The notes: a model not told the origin generated them from the sequence alone. A DNA stretch of 64,000 bases from Palsa-513 sp050010595 (GCA_050010595.1 JBEKKS010000007.1:1-64000), one strand, 5' to 3'. Shown: positions 1 through 8,946, counted from the stretch's first letter. Translations and numbers: made by a program.

Positions 1-965
1 CGCGTGCTCGTTCCCGGCGCGACACCGAAGAAACCGGCCTCCGGGTTGATCGCATACAAGCGCCCGTCAGTCCCGAAGCGCATCCAGGCGATGTCATCAC
101 CGACCGTCTCGACCTTCCAACCGGGGATCGAGGGGACGAGCATCGCAAGGTTCGTCTTGCCGCACGCGGACGGAAACGCGCCGGCGAAGTATTTGACGGT
201 CCCCTCCGGGGAGGTGACCTTCACGATCAACATGTGCTCGGCAAGCCAGCCCTCGTCGCGGGCGATCACCGACGCGATCCGCAGGGCGAAGCACTTCTTG
301 CCGAGCAGCGCGTTGCCGCCGTAGCCGGAGCCGTAAGAGACGATCTCCCGGGTCTCAGGGAAGTGCACGATGTACTTGTTCTCCGCGTTACACGGCCAGG
401 ACACGTCGTCCTCACCATCACCCAACGGCGCGCCAACCGAATGCAAGCAGCGAACGAACTCGCCATCCTCGCCGAGCAGATCAAGCACCGCCCGGCCCGC
501 CCGGGTCATGATCATCATGCTCACCACGACATAGGCGGAGTCTGTGATCTCAACGCCGATCCTCGCCATCGGCGAACCCAACGGGCCCATCGAAAACGGA
601 ACGACATACATCGTCCGGCCACGCATCGAACCCGCCAACAACTCGCCCAACAACACGCGCATCTCACCGGCCGGACGCCAATTATTCGTCGGCCCCGCAT
701 CCTCCCAACGCTCCGAACAAATAAACGTCCGGTCCTCCACACGCGCAACGTCAGCCGGGTCAGAACGCGCGAGAAACGACCCAGGCAAACGCTCAGGATC
801 AAGCCGCTCAAACGTACCCGCATCGACCAGCGCCTCACAAAGCTGCTCGTACTCGGCGCCACTGCCGTCGCACCAATGAATGCGATCAGGCTGGGTCAAC
901 CCCGCAACCCCCTCAACCCAAGCAAGAAGCCGCACGTTCACAGTTGGCACGGTGATCTCCGTCAC
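1..965 (-). CDS. pckG: Phosphoenolpyruvate carboxykinase (GTP), 5' part
   Basis: Cytosolic enzyme interconverting oxaloacetate plus GTP with phosphoenolpyruvate, GDP and CO2. I read about 321 codons; the 3' half lies beyond position 1 (family length is about 600 aa). Visible hallmarks are the FPSACGKTN nucleotide-binding loop, the GSGYGGNALLGKKC stretch before it, and GDDIAWMRFG after it, all typical of GTP-type PEPCK. The start is GTG at 965 with AAGGAG just upstream. The first roughly 150 codons use many T- or G-ending codons (TTG, GTT, TTT, ATT, AAT), while the distal part prefers C-ending ones, so the gene may be mosaic. Identity is near certain. Confidence 0.95.
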   Translation of the reverse strand, partial: MTEITVPTVNVRLLAWVEGVAGLTQPDRIHWCDGSGAEYEQLCEALVDAGTFERLDPERLPGSFLARSDPADVARVEDRTFICSERWEDAGPTNNWRPAGEMRVLLGELLAGSMRGRTMYVVPFSMGPLGSPMARIGVEITDSAYVVVSMMIMTRAGRAVLDLLGEDGEFVRCLHSVGAPLGDGEDDVSWPCNAENKYIVHFPETREIVSYGSGYGGNALLGKKCFALRIASVIARDEGWLAEHMLIVKVTSPEGTVKYFAGAFPSACGKTNLAMLVPSIPGWKVETVGDDIAWMRFGTDGRLYAINPEAGFFGVAPGTST

Positions 966-1029
966 GAAGCCACTCCTTCCCAGTCGTTTGCCGATCCGTG
1001 GCTGAGCGGCACGGCTACGCGCGTACCGC

Positions 1030-1788
1030 TCACCAAGCCGTCCACCCGCCGTCCACGGCAAGTGCGTGACCAGTGACGCCTGATGCTGCGTCACTCACGA
1101 GGTAGGAGACGGCGGCCGCGACCTCCTCGATGGTGGCCAGCCGCCGTGTCGGTAAGCGTGCCATAACGTCCGCGCGAAATTCGGTGTCGGTCAGCATTGA
1201 CCGCGTGAGGTCGGTGTCGACAAAAGTCGGCGCGACGGTGTTGACACGAATCCCATCCGCTGCCCATTCGACGGCGAGCGCCTTCGACAAGCCCTCGACG
1301 GCGTGTTTGGTTGCGCAGTACGCGGCGCGCCCCGGGTAACCAACGTGCCCCATCTGCGATGACACGTTGACGATTGAGCCGGGCTTGGCCCGTCGCAGGA
1401 GCGAGTCGCCGACCGCGCGGCAGACGAGGAATGTAGCGCGAACGTTTACGGCGAACAGCGTGTCCCACTGCGCCATCGGGTAGTCGCGAGCAGGGCCCGT
1501 GAGGTTCGTGCCGGCCGCGTTGACACAGATCCGGAGGTCGCCGACCGACTCCGCGAACGCGACGGCCGCTGCTACTCCGTCCTCGATCGTGACGTCCGCT
1601 CTGTGCACATACGCGTCGCCACCGTCCGCGCCGATTGCCTCGGCGCACGCCCGCAGATCGTCCTCCGTGCGTGCCACCAGCACTACCGTGGCGCCCGCCC
1701 GCGCGAGTCGCTCCGCGCAGCCGCGACCAATGCCGCGGCCGGCGCCGGTCACCAATGCGACGCGTTGCGCGAGCTCGCCGGCCGCCAT
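1030..1788 (-). CDS. Short-chain dehydrogenase/reductase (SDR)
   Basis: A 252-aa classical SDR, NAD(P)-dependent and acting on an unidentified alcohol or ketone. The sequence shows TGAGRGIG near the N-terminus (cofactor loop), NAAG in the middle, a catalytic Ser with the YCATK active-site pair, and a C-terminal end resembling other SDRs (GHALAVDGGW). Longer upstream readings exist, but the ATG at 1788 overlaps the stop of the HisD-like gene (ATGA), which decides the start. It is the last gene of the reverse operon running from 4831 to 1030, so it probably shares a pathway with the HisD-like and FAH-family enzymes. Confidence 0.88.
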   Translation of the reverse strand: MAAGELAQRVALVTGAGRGIGRGCAERLARAGATVVLVARTEDDLRACAEAIGADGGDAYVHRADVTIEDGVAAAVAFAESVGDLRICVNAAGTNLTGPARDYPMAQWDTLFAVNVRATFLVCRAVGDSLLRRAKPGSIVNVSSQMGHVGYPGRAAYCATKHAVEGLSKALAVEWAADGIRVNTVAPTFVDTDLTRSMLTDTEFRADVMARLPTRRLATIEEVAAAVSYLVSDAASGVTGHALAVDGGWTAW

Positions 1789-3071
1789 CAGGCGCGCGCG
1801 AGCCGGTCGAGGCGCATCCGCGCAGTGAGTGCATGGCCGGTGAAGTTCTCGGCGTTGCAGATCGCCTCGATCGCAGGCGCCACTCGCCCAGTGCCGTCGG
1901 CAGTCAGCCGCTGGTAGGTCACGGTCTTGAGGAATTTGCCCACCCATAGGCCGCCCGTGTAGCGCGCTGCGCGGTTTGTCGGCAGGACGTGGTTTGTGCC
2001 GACACCCTTGTCACCGTATGCCACTGTCGCTTGATCGCCGAGGAACAGCGATCCGTAGTTGCGCAGCCGCGCGAGGTACATGTCGAGCTTCTCCTCGGTT
2101 ACCTGGACCTCGAGGTGCTCGTTGGCGGCCTCGTCAGCCAGGGCGATCGCCTCTTCGTCGTCGGCTGCGACCGCTATCCAGCCGTGCTCGCGCCAAGCAG
2201 CGATCGCCACTGCGGCCGTTGCCGGTTGCGCCATCAGGCGCTCTACCGCTTCCAGGGCGGCGCGCGCCACCTCTTCGCCGATGGCGATCAGCCCTGCGGG
2301 GGAGGTCGGACCGTGCTCGGCCTGCCCGAGCAGGTCGGCGGCGACCAGCTCAGGGTCGGCCGTCTCGTCGGCGATCACGAGGACCTCTGTCGGCCCTGCC
2401 AGCAGGTCGATACCAACGCGACCGAACAGCTGCCGCTTTGCCTCCGCGACGAAGGCATTACCGGCGCCGACGAGCATGTCGACGGGCGCGACGCCGTCGA
2501 TCAGGCCGAATGCCATCGCCGCGAGGCCCTGCACGCCGCCTAAGCAGACGATCGTGTCAGCGCCGGAGGTGCGCATGGCATAGAGCATCGCGGGATGCAT
2601 GCCCGCGTCTCGCTGTGGCGGCGCGCAGCCGACCACCTGCCCGACCCCCGCCACCTTGGCGACGAGGACCGTCATGAACGAGGAGGCGAGCATCGGGTAG
2701 CGACCGCCTGGGACGTATGCGCCGACCGTACCGACCGGAATGTGGCGGTGGCCGAGCACGACTCCTTTGCCGAGTTCGACTTCGACGTCCGACAGCGACG
2801 CAAGCTGCGCTTGCGCGAACGCCCGCACCTGATCCTGGGCGAAGGCGATGTGAGCCTTCAGCTCGTCGCTCAGCGAGGACGCCGCCTGCTCGAACTCGCT
2901 CTCGGCGATTAAGAAGCTCTCAGGGTTCCAGTCGTCGAGCTGCAAAGACCAACGTCGCAGCGCGTCGATGCCTCCCTGTTCGATGTCCAGCAGGATCTCG
3001 CTCACCGTATCGCGCACCTCTGCGCTCGCCTCGCTGGATGACGTCCTGGGGGACTTGAGATAGGTGGTCAT
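1788..3071 (-). CDS. HisD-like NAD-dependent dehydrogenase
   Basis: A 427-aa member of the histidinol dehydrogenase family. HisD oxidises an alcohol through an aldehyde to a carboxylate with Zn and NAD. Residues matching the metal and catalytic sites are kept: Gln and His in LLGQAEHGP, Glu-His in NEHLEV, Asp in DKGVGTNHVLPT, and a late His in FTGHALTARMR. No other histidine-biosynthesis gene is near and the C-terminus resembles the sulfopropanediol dehydrogenase (HpsN) type more than biosynthetic HisD. A catabolic polyol or alcohol substrate is therefore more likely than histidinol; this is inference. It overlaps the SDR downstream by the ATGA junction. Confidence 0.85.
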   Translation of the reverse strand: MTTYLKSPRTSSSEASAEVRDTVSEILLDIEQGGIDALRRWSLQLDDWNPESFLIAESEFEQAASSLSDELKAHIAFAQDQVRAFAQAQLASLSDVEVELGKGVVLGHRHIPVGTVGAYVPGGRYPMLASSFMTVLVAKVAGVGQVVGCAPPQRDAGMHPAMLYAMRTSGADTIVCLGGVQGLAAMAFGLIDGVAPVDMLVGAGNAFVAEAKRQLFGRVGIDLLAGPTEVLVIADETADPELVAADLLGQAEHGPTSPAGLIAIGEEVARAALEAVERLMAQPATAAVAIAAWREHGWIAVAADDEEAIALADEAANEHLEVQVTEEKLDMYLARLRNYGSLFLGDQATVAYGDKGVGTNHVLPTNRAARYTGGLWVGKFLKTVTYQRLTADGTGRVAPAIEAICNAENFTGHALTARMRLDRLARA

Positions 3072-3080
3072 TTGCCGCTC

Positions 3081-4037
3081 CTAGGTCGTCTGGCTCAAAC
3101 GTGGTTGGGCGCGGGGAATCGGGATCGGCTCGACGCCCGCGACGATCTTGTTTGTGAGCACCCCGAGCGCCTCCACCTCGAGTGACACCTCATCGCCGGG
3201 GGCGAGCGGGCGTGGCTCGAGCGCGCCATTGCGCCCCCACCACTCAGCGAGACAACCCCCGCCGCATGTGCCGGAACCGAGCACGTCGCCCGGCTCGAGC
3301 CTCGTGCCACGCGAGGCATAAGCGATGATCTCGGCAAAGGACCAGGCCATGTTTGCGAGCGAGTCCTCGCCAACGAGCTGGCCGTTGCGGTATGCCCGGC
3401 ATTGCAAAGCGAGGCGGTCACCACGCCGGAAGGGCTCGAGCTCGTCGGCCGTCACAACGGACGGCCCAAGCACGTTCGCGAAGTCCTTCGCTTTCGCGAA
3501 ACCGAGGCCCATCCTGACCTCGCGCGCGCCATGGTCGCGCGCGGAGAAGTCGTTGAAGATCGTGAATCCGGCGATGTGCTCCCACGCGTCGTGAGGAGGG
3601 ATGTCACGTCCGCCCACGCCGATCACCACGCCTACCTCGAGCTCGAAGTCCAACAGCCGGCATCCCGGCGGCACCTCGATCTCGTCACCAGGTCCGAAGA
3701 TCGCATTCGAATTCGAGAAGTAGAAGGTGGGCGCCTCATACCAGTCGGGCATTACCTGGGCGTCGGGCGAAGCCGTCTTCACGACGCCTTCGACGTGCTG
3801 CTCGAAGCAGACGAAGTCGCGCAGCGTGAGCGGCGTCAGCGGCGCAAGCAAGCGCGTGTCAGCGGCGACGATCGGCTGTGCACTCGGTCGCGAAGCTTCG
3901 AGCAGTGTTGAGCGCTCGCGCGCAGCGAGGCCGAGCGTGTCGCGGACGGTTAGCGCCGGGTCAAGGGGCCAGATCTGCCCATCCTCGAGCACACCTGTCC
4001 GTGAGGTTCCCGCGAGCTCGAACGTGACGAGCTTCAC
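3081..4037 (-). CDS. Fumarylacetoacetate hydrolase (FAH) family protein
   Basis: A 318-aa FAH-fold enzyme. The family uses Mg or Ca to hydrolyse, decarboxylate or hydrate 2-oxo acids formed after aromatic ring cleavage. Acidic metal ligands are visible in LDFELEVGVVIG and in FNDFSARD, in the usual order. The start is GTG at 4037, overlapping the upstream SDR stop at 4034 (GTGA). It differs in length and sequence from the second FAH protein encoded at 4923, so the two probably act on different intermediates. The exact reaction cannot be told from sequence. Confidence 0.87.
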   Translation of the reverse strand: MKLVTFELAGTSRTGVLEDGQIWPLDPALTVRDTLGLAARERSTLLEASRPSAQPIVAADTRLLAPLTPLTLRDFVCFEQHVEGVVKTASPDAQVMPDWYEAPTFYFSNSNAIFGPGDEIEVPPGCRLLDFELEVGVVIGVGGRDIPPHDAWEHIAGFTIFNDFSARDHGAREVRMGLGFAKAKDFANVLGPSVVTADELEPFRRGDRLALQCRAYRNGQLVGEDSLANMAWSFAEIIAYASRGTRLEPGDVLGSGTCGGGCLAEWWGRNGALEPRPLAPGDEVSLEVEALGVLTNKIVAGVEPIPIPRAQPRLSQTT

Positions 4038-4831
4038 CGTGGAGCCTCGTCGCTGGTTCGCCGCATCGCATCGGAGATTGCCTTCGCGCTCGCTCCCGAG
4101 GCGAATCCGCCGTCGATCGGAATCTCCACGCCATTGATGAAGCTCGCCTCATCCGAGAGCAGGAACGTCACGAGCGACGCAACCTCGCCGGGCTCGCCGA
4201 CGCGCGAGAGCGGCGTCAGGGCCTCGTTGATCTCGCGAAAGGCGGGCGGTGCGCTTGCGGTCATCGGCGTTGCGATGAAGCCAGGGTGGATCACGTTGAC
4301 GCGGATGCCGCGCGGACCGAGCTCGGCTGCAGCTGACATCGTGATGCCTCGCAGTGCCCACTTGCTCGCCGTGTAGGCGACCGCATAGTGGGCACCGAGG
4401 CCGGCGACCGACGCGACGTTCACGATCGACGATCCGCGGCCCATCAGCGGCATCAGTGTCTGGATCCCGAGGAACGCGCCGGTCGCGTTGACTGCAATTA
4501 CGCGGTTCCACTCCTCCAAGCTCACCTCGCCGATGCCGACGCGACTGGTGATGCCGGCGTTGTTGACGAGGCCATCGACGCGCCCGAGCTCCGCCGCGAT
4601 CCAGCCCGCCAGAGCCTCCCAACTGTCGCCGGCAGTCACGTCGAGTGCACGCGCGTGGATCCGTGGATCTCCCAGCTGCGGAGGCTCGAGATCGGTCGCT
4701 ACAACCTGGGCGCCGTGCCTGGCGGCGGCGAGCGCCTCGCTCGCGCCCTGACCGCCGGCCGCGCCGGTCACCACGACCACCTTGTCGAGGAGCAACGGAG
4801 AAGGCGCATTCGATGCGCTCGGGGCAGCCAC
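4034..4831 (-). CDS. Short-chain dehydrogenase/reductase (SDR)
   Basis: A 265-aa classical SDR with TGAAGGQG cofactor loop, LVNNAGI, an active-site YTASK pair and the usual C-terminal GVEIPIDGGFASG. It is the first gene of the reverse operon (SDR, FAH, HisD-like, SDR). The start is GTG at 4831 with AGGA about 8 nt upstream. It is divergent to the FAH gene at 4923 across a short promoter region holding a TGCAT-T-ATGCA palindrome, so both directions are probably controlled together. Substrate unknown. Confidence 0.88.
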   Translation of the reverse strand: MAAPSASNAPSPLLLDKVVVVTGAAGGQGASEALAAARHGAQVVATDLEPPQLGDPRIHARALDVTAGDSWEALAGWIAAELGRVDGLVNNAGITSRVGIGEVSLEEWNRVIAVNATGAFLGIQTLMPLMGRGSSIVNVASVAGLGAHYAVAYTASKWALRGITMSAAAELGPRGIRVNVIHPGFIATPMTASAPPAFREINEALTPLSRVGEPGEVASLVTFLLSDEASFINGVEIPIDGGFASGASAKAISDAMRRTSDEAPR

Positions 4832-4850
4832 GGGCGCATCCTACCATTTC

Positions 4851-4863
4851 ATGCATTATGCAC
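4851..4863. promoter_or_regulatory. TATGCAC-type operator in divergent promoter
   Basis: ATGCATTATGCAC lies between the SDR start (4831, reverse) and the FAH start (4923, forward). It contains a perfect 11-bp palindrome, TGCAT-T-ATGCA, at 4852-4862. The right half TATGCAC recurs at 8953 and, inverted, at 23101; a weaker copy lies at 8174-8190. The GntR/FCD protein encoded at 8995 is the obvious candidate binder (inference). Confidence 0.5.
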
Positions 4864-4922
4864 AATCAATCTGGTAGCGTTCGAGACCTCGTTGTGCAAG
4901 CTCCTGTCACGGAAGGCCACCC

Positions 4923-5819
4923 TTGAAGCTCGCATCGGTTCGCACTGAGTTCGGAGTCCGCGTCGCCGCCGTAGTTGGCGACGAGTTGGCATTGCTGAGC
5001 GAGGCAGATCGGGGGTTCCCGCACGACATGAGCTCCCTTCTCGAAGGCGGCGACGCACTGCTCGAGCGTGCACAGGCGGCAGCTGACTCGGGCCGTGGGC
5101 GGGTGCCACTCGCGTCGGCACTGCTTGCGGCGCCAATCCCGAGGCCGTCGAAATTCCTTGCCGTTGGACTCAACTACGCGGATCATGTGGCCGAATCAGG
5201 CCAGGCAACGCCAGAGTTCCCGACGGTCTTCGCGAAGCTGTCGAGCTGCGTCATCGGGCCCTACGACGACATCGAGCGTCCGCTGGTCTCCAGCAAGCTC
5301 GACTATGAGGGCGAGCTGGGCTTCGTGATCGGACGCCGCTGCAAGCACGTCTCGCGCGAGGATGCTCCCGGCGTGATTGCCGGCTACGTTGTGATCAACG
5401 ACGTCAGCGTGCGCGACTTCCAGTTGCGCACATCACAATGGGTGCTCGGCAAGTCCTTCGACACCCATGGCGTCATCGGTCCCTGGATCGTGACGGGCGA
5501 CGAGCTCGATCCCCATGCGCTCGACATCCGCACGCTCGTCAACGGCGAGGAACGTCAGCATTCAAACACCAGCCAACTGATCTTCGACGTATTCAGCCAG
5601 ATCGAGCTGCTCTCGACTGTCTGCACGCTTGAAGTCGGCGACGTCGTCGCGACGGGCACGCCCGGCGGAGTGGGCGCGGCGTCGGAGACATGGCTGAAGG
5701 TCGGCGATGTCGTCAGGGTCGAGATCGAAGGAATCGGTGCGATCGAGAACAGGATCGTCGACGAGCGGGTGGCGGCAGACGTCGTGACATCGAGCGGTTC
5801 CGCTCCACTCGTTAGCTGA
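4923..5819 (+). CDS. FAH-family hydrolase/decarboxylase
   Basis: A 298-aa FAH-domain protein, closer to the catabolic group that includes acylpyruvate hydrolases and 2-hydroxyhepta-2,4-diene-1,7-dioate isomerases. Metal ligands are visible in LDYEGELGFVIG and NDVSVRDFQ, followed by the conserved GKSFDTHGVIGPWI and VVATGTPGGVG. The start is a TTG at 4923 with GGAAGG 6 nt upstream. It is divergent from the reverse operon at 4831 and converges with the SDR ending at 5826, with only a few bases between. The likely role is processing a ring-cleavage product. Confidence 0.9.
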   Translation: MKLASVRTEFGVRVAAVVGDELALLSEADRGFPHDMSSLLEGGDALLERAQAAADSGRGRVPLASALLAAPIPRPSKFLAVGLNYADHVAESGQATPEFPTVFAKLSSCVIGPYDDIERPLVSSKLDYEGELGFVIGRRCKHVSREDAPGVIAGYVVINDVSVRDFQLRTSQWVLGKSFDTHGVIGPWIVTGDELDPHALDIRTLVNGEERQHSNTSQLIFDVFSQIELLSTVCTLEVGDVVATGTPGGVGAASETWLKVGDVVRVEIEGIGAIENRIVDERVAADVVTSSGSAPLVS

Positions 5820-5825
5820 GCGGGA

Positions 5826-6647
5826 TCATCCCTCGGGCGCTTGGGCGGCGTCCGTGAAAGACGTGGTGCCCGTATCGACGACCGACGCACCGCCGTCTAC
5901 GGTCAGCACGGCGGCGGTCATGTAGGAGGAGTCCGGACCGGCGAGGAACGCAACTACCCCGGCCACCTCGTCCGGCTCTGCCACACGACGAAGCGGCTGG
6001 TGTCGCGTGACGGACTCGAAGGCGCTCGCGCGACTCGACCGCTGAAGGCCCGCCAGGATGTCCATCATCCCCTCGCTCATTTCGGTGCGGACCCAGCCGG
6101 GACACACCGCGTTGATCCGGATGCGGTCGGGTCCGAGCTCCAGTGCGGCCTGTTTGGTCAACATCACGAGTGCCGCCTTCGAGCTGCAGTAAGCCGCCGC
6201 CCCGGGGGCGGCGACCAGCGCCGCGACCGATGCAATGTTGACGATCGAGCCGCCCCCGGCTACTCGCAAGTGCGGGAGCGCGGCCCGGATGACGAGCATC
6301 GGAGCGGTGACGTTGACCTCGAGCGCCTCACGCCACTCCGCGACATCGAGGTTTTCGATCGACCCGGCCGGGTTGGCCGCTGCGTTGTTGACGACAACAT
6401 CGAGGCGGCCACCGAACGCGACGGCTGCGTCCACGACCTCAGCCGGCGCACTGGCGCCTGACAGGTCGGCTGGGTAGGCAAGCGCCGAGCCCTCTGGGAG
6501 CGTCCGCACGACTGTTTCCAACGCGCCGGCGCGACGCCCGACAAGGAGTACACGGGCGCCGTCGCGGACGAGACGCCGCGCGACCGCGGCGCCGATGCCG
6601 GTGCCGCCGCCGGTGACGAGCGCCACGCGCCCCTGGAGGTCAGCCAC
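5826..6647 (-). CDS. Short-chain dehydrogenase/reductase (SDR)
   Basis: A 273-aa classical SDR with TGGGTGIG cofactor loop, VVNNAAAN, an active-site YCSSK pair, then AVLTVDGGA near the end. The C-terminal tail after this motif is about 20 residues longer than in the neighbouring SDRs. GTG start at 6647, overlapping by 8 bp the end of the next SDR gene, which lies upstream on the same strand; the two are almost certainly co-transcribed. Substrate unknown. Confidence 0.87.
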   Translation of the reverse strand: MADLQGRVALVTGGGTGIGAAVARRLVRDGARVLLVGRRAGALETVVRTLPEGSALAYPADLSGASAPAEVVDAAVAFGGRLDVVVNNAAANPAGSIENLDVAEWREALEVNVTAPMLVIRAALPHLRVAGGGSIVNIASVAALVAAPGAAAYCSSKAALVMLTKQAALELGPDRIRINAVCPGWVRTEMSEGMMDILAGLQRSSRASAFESVTRHQPLRRVAEPDEVAGVVAFLAGPDSSYMTAAVLTVDGGASVVDTGTTSFTDAAQAPEG

Positions 6648-7395
6648 GTTGCTTCTCTCGGTCCTGCTCGTCAGCGAGTCGGACCGCGGCGGGTACGGCG
6701 CCGACGTTCACGATCGAGCCGGACGGGCGATCGCCCTCGACAACGTCCCAGATTTCCTGCGCCGTTCGGTCGGCAGGTGCCAGCTCGCCGCGAGCGGCCG
6801 CCTCGCGGAGGGCGAGGTGGACAGGCATCAGCTCGCTTGCGTTGTTGACCGCGTCGCGAAGCATTGGCGTGTCAACGGCCCAGGGCACGATGCCGAGGAT
6901 ACGTCCGAAGCCCTCCGCTGCGACCGCACCGACCCAGTAGCGGATCGCGAGCTTTCCGGCTCCGTAGGCGGAAAGTCCTGGCAGCGGTTCGCCGGCGGCC
7001 GGAGACGAGCAGAGGACGACCGTGGCCTCGGTGCCCGCGTCGGCGGCGGCGGTCAGGAAAGCCTTCGCCACGATCAGGCCAACTGGTCCGTTGACGAGCA
7101 CGCTATCGGTGTAGGCCGCCAGCTCGGCATCAACGGCTCTCCCGTGCGGTTGACCGACTCCGGCGAAATGCAGCAGGCAGCCGTTGGCGACTCCCGGCCT
7201 GAGGACCTCAGCGAAGTGCGCTGCCAGACGCTCCCACGAGCGCCGGCGAGCCAGGTCAAGCCGCAGGTCCGCCGGTCCGCCACAGTCGCGGCGGGCCACT
7301 CCAAAGACCTGCGCGTCGGCGAATGGCTGCGAGCGGCGCAGAGCAGCACCGATGCCCGAGGAGGCGCCTGTTATCCACAGCGCGTGCGAGCTCAC
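6640..7395 (-). CDS. Divergent SDR-family protein
   Basis: A 251-aa SDR-fold protein. It has TGASSGIG, a central HFAGVGQ in place of the usual NNAG, and YGAGK as the active-site pair preceded by CSSPAAG, so the fold and catalytic Tyr/Lys look intact. The C-terminus lacks the usual VDGG substrate-cap motif. It resembles the sepiapterin-reductase/YueD-like subgroup more than the other SDRs here. GTG start at 7395 has only a weak ribosome site. It overlaps the SDR at 6647 by 8 bp. Confidence 0.8.
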   Translation of the reverse strand: MSSHALWITGASSGIGAALRRSQPFADAQVFGVARRDCGGPADLRLDLARRRSWERLAAHFAEVLRPGVANGCLLHFAGVGQPHGRAVDAELAAYTDSVLVNGPVGLIVAKAFLTAAADAGTEATVVLCSSPAAGEPLPGLSAYGAGKLAIRYWVGAVAAEGFGRILGIVPWAVDTPMLRDAVNNASELMPVHLALREAAARGELAPADRTAQEIWDVVEGDRPSGSIVNVGAVPAAVRLADEQDREKQRG

Positions 7396-7494
7396 TCGGA
7401 CGTCTCGGTCCGGTGACCAAGATAGTCGGACCGCGCCGGCGATAACCCGCGCGTGTTGAGCATCATCGAGCGGAGGCGGTGCCGCAACGCTGCG

Positions 7495-8154
7495 CTACCA
7501 CTTGGCCGGCATCGGCGGATCGTCCGGTCCCGGGATCGGCCCGCCCATGTCAGGGAACTCAGCGGTGCGGAAGTCGTCGGTCTCCCACACACGCGAGTGG
7601 ATCTCCTCGAAGGCCACGCCGGCGGCATACGCCTCGGCGACCTTGTTCGGATCGAAGAACGCGCCGACCGGGTTTTGCGCGAACGGTACGGAGGTTGTCA
7701 TCCACTCCTTTGAGAGCGTCCAGTCACCGAAGATGTCGTGCTGGAGCTCGACGAAATTCCCGTCCGGGTCTGCGTAGTAGTAGGAGAAGGTCATGCCGTG
7801 GTCGAGACACGCCTGGGGCGTGATGCCGGCCTTCCGCAAGCGAACGAACGTAGCATTCAGATCGTCGAAGTTGGCGTATTCGAAGGCGTGATGGTGAAGC
7901 CGCGTGTGCACACGCTTCTCGGGGTCGTCCACGAGGCCGGGGATCGAGGTCAACGCGACGCGGTGATTGGCCGCGTCGTTGGACATCCAACAGCCCATCG
8001 GGAACTCGAACGTGACCTCCATGCCGAGAACCTCGCTGTACCAATCACGCATCTCCTCGAGACGCAGCGTGAAGAAGTTCACGTGATGGAAGCGCGCTTG
8101 GCGGATGTCTTCGCCCGAGCTACGCGACTGGGAACCAGGTGTCGTCAACGCCAT
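7495..8154 (-). CDS. VOC-family extradiol-type dioxygenase
   Basis: A 219-aa vicinal-oxygen-chelate protein related to type I extradiol ring-cleavage dioxygenases. Candidate Fe/Mn ligands are His in RFHHVNFF, His in LHHHAFEY and Glu in NFVELQHD, the expected His-His-Glu facial triad. Only the catalytic VOC module pair is present, so it is shorter than the roughly 290-aa two-domain BphC type; the C-terminal extension of about 65 residues is unassigned. ATG start at 8154 follows GGGAGAGG. The operator-like AT-rich element at 8174-8190 sits directly upstream. Likely ring-opening step of the pathway (inference). Confidence 0.85.
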   Translation of the reverse strand: MALTTPGSQSRSSGEDIRQARFHHVNFFTLRLEEMRDWYSEVLGMEVTFEFPMGCWMSNDAANHRVALTSIPGLVDDPEKRVHTRLHHHAFEYANFDDLNATFVRLRKAGITPQACLDHGMTFSYYYADPDGNFVELQHDIFGDWTLSKEWMTTSVPFAQNPVGAFFDPNKVAEAYAAGVAFEEIHSRVWETDDFRTAEFPDMGGPIPGPDDPPMPAKW

Positions 8155-8173
8155 CTTCCTCTCCCAACGACAG

Positions 8174-8190
8174 ATAATATATAATGCATC
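8174..8190 (-). promoter_or_regulatory. AT-rich promoter/operator of the dioxygenase gene
   Basis: The 39-bp gap between two reverse genes holds a strikingly AT-rich block. On the reverse strand it reads GATGCATTATATATTAT, giving a possible -10 (TATATT) and the half-site TGCATTAT shared with 4852-4859. Confidence 0.4.
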
Positions 8191-8193
8191 AGG

Positions 8194-8913
8194 CTACCAG
8201 GTGGCGCGCCCGCCGGAGAGGTCGTAAACCGCGCCGGTCGAGAACGAGCAATCCTCGCTCGCCAGCCAGGCGATCAACGCCGCCGCCTCGTGGGGGGTTC
8301 CCATCCGTCCGAGCGGCACCTGGGACACCATCTGAGCGACCACCTCGGGCGTCTGGGCCATCGCCAGCGGGGTCTCGACGACAGCCGGCGCGATCGCGTT
8401 GATCAGCACGCCGGTCCCGGCGACCGAGCGTCCGAGCGACTTCGCGATAGCGATCATCGCGGCCTTGGAGGCTGCGTAGGCCGGTAGCAGTGGGTTGCCG
8501 TCCTTTCCGGCGATCGAGGACACGAGGACCACGCGCCCGTAGCCCCTGTCGACCATGCGCGGCACGACCTCGCGACAGACATAGAAGGTGCCATCCGCGT
8601 TGACGGCCATGATTCGGCGCCATTCCTGATCGTCGAGCTCGAGCAGCCCGCGGAATGGGCCGCCGACTCCCGCAGCATGGACTAGTACGTCAATGCCGCC
8701 CAGCGTGCGCTCGACCTCGTCCACGGCGCGGCGGACGGCCGCGTGGTCCGAGACGTCGCTCTCTATGGCGAGGTCGGTCGAAGTCGCGGGGCGGAGGTCG
8801 AGTGCGGCGACGCGGGCACCGCCGCTGCGCAGTGCCGCGGCCGCGGCCTGTCCGATTCCACTCGCAGCTCCGGTGACGAGCGCCGTGCGACCGTTGAAGT
8901 CATAGTGGTTCAC
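8194..8913 (-). CDS. Short-chain dehydrogenase/reductase (SDR)
   Basis: A 239-aa classical SDR with TGAASGIG loop, LVHAAGV, YAASK and a C-terminal GAVYDLSGGRA. The start was placed at GTG 8913, giving an N-terminus that runs straight into the fold (MNHYDFNGRTALVTG); the longer upstream reading has no SDR character. It is divergent from the GntR gene at 8995 and shares the operator at 8947-8960. The gene ends 39 bp before the dioxygenase start and may be its operon partner. Confidence 0.87.
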   Translation of the reverse strand: MNHYDFNGRTALVTGAASGIGQAAAAALRSGGARVAALDLRPATSTDLAIESDVSDHAAVRRAVDEVERTLGGIDVLVHAAGVGGPFRGLLELDDQEWRRIMAVNADGTFYVCREVVPRMVDRGYGRVVLVSSIAGKDGNPLLPAYAASKAAMIAIAKSLGRSVAGTGVLINAIAPAVVETPLAMAQTPEVVAQMVSQVPLGRMGTPHEAAALIAWLASEDCSFSTGAVYDLSGGRATW

Positions 8914-8946
8914 AGTGATCGCCCCAAGCAAGCTGTCCCGGCATTC

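Noticed and set aside
234..1076. Forward 280-codon ORF opposite pckG
   Set aside because: The reverse strand encodes unmistakable PEP carboxykinase; the forward frame is an Arg/His-rich shadow.
1788..3071. Biosynthetic histidinol dehydrogenase (hisD)
   Set aside because: No his genes nearby, and the C-terminal region and context fit the catabolic HisD-like group better.
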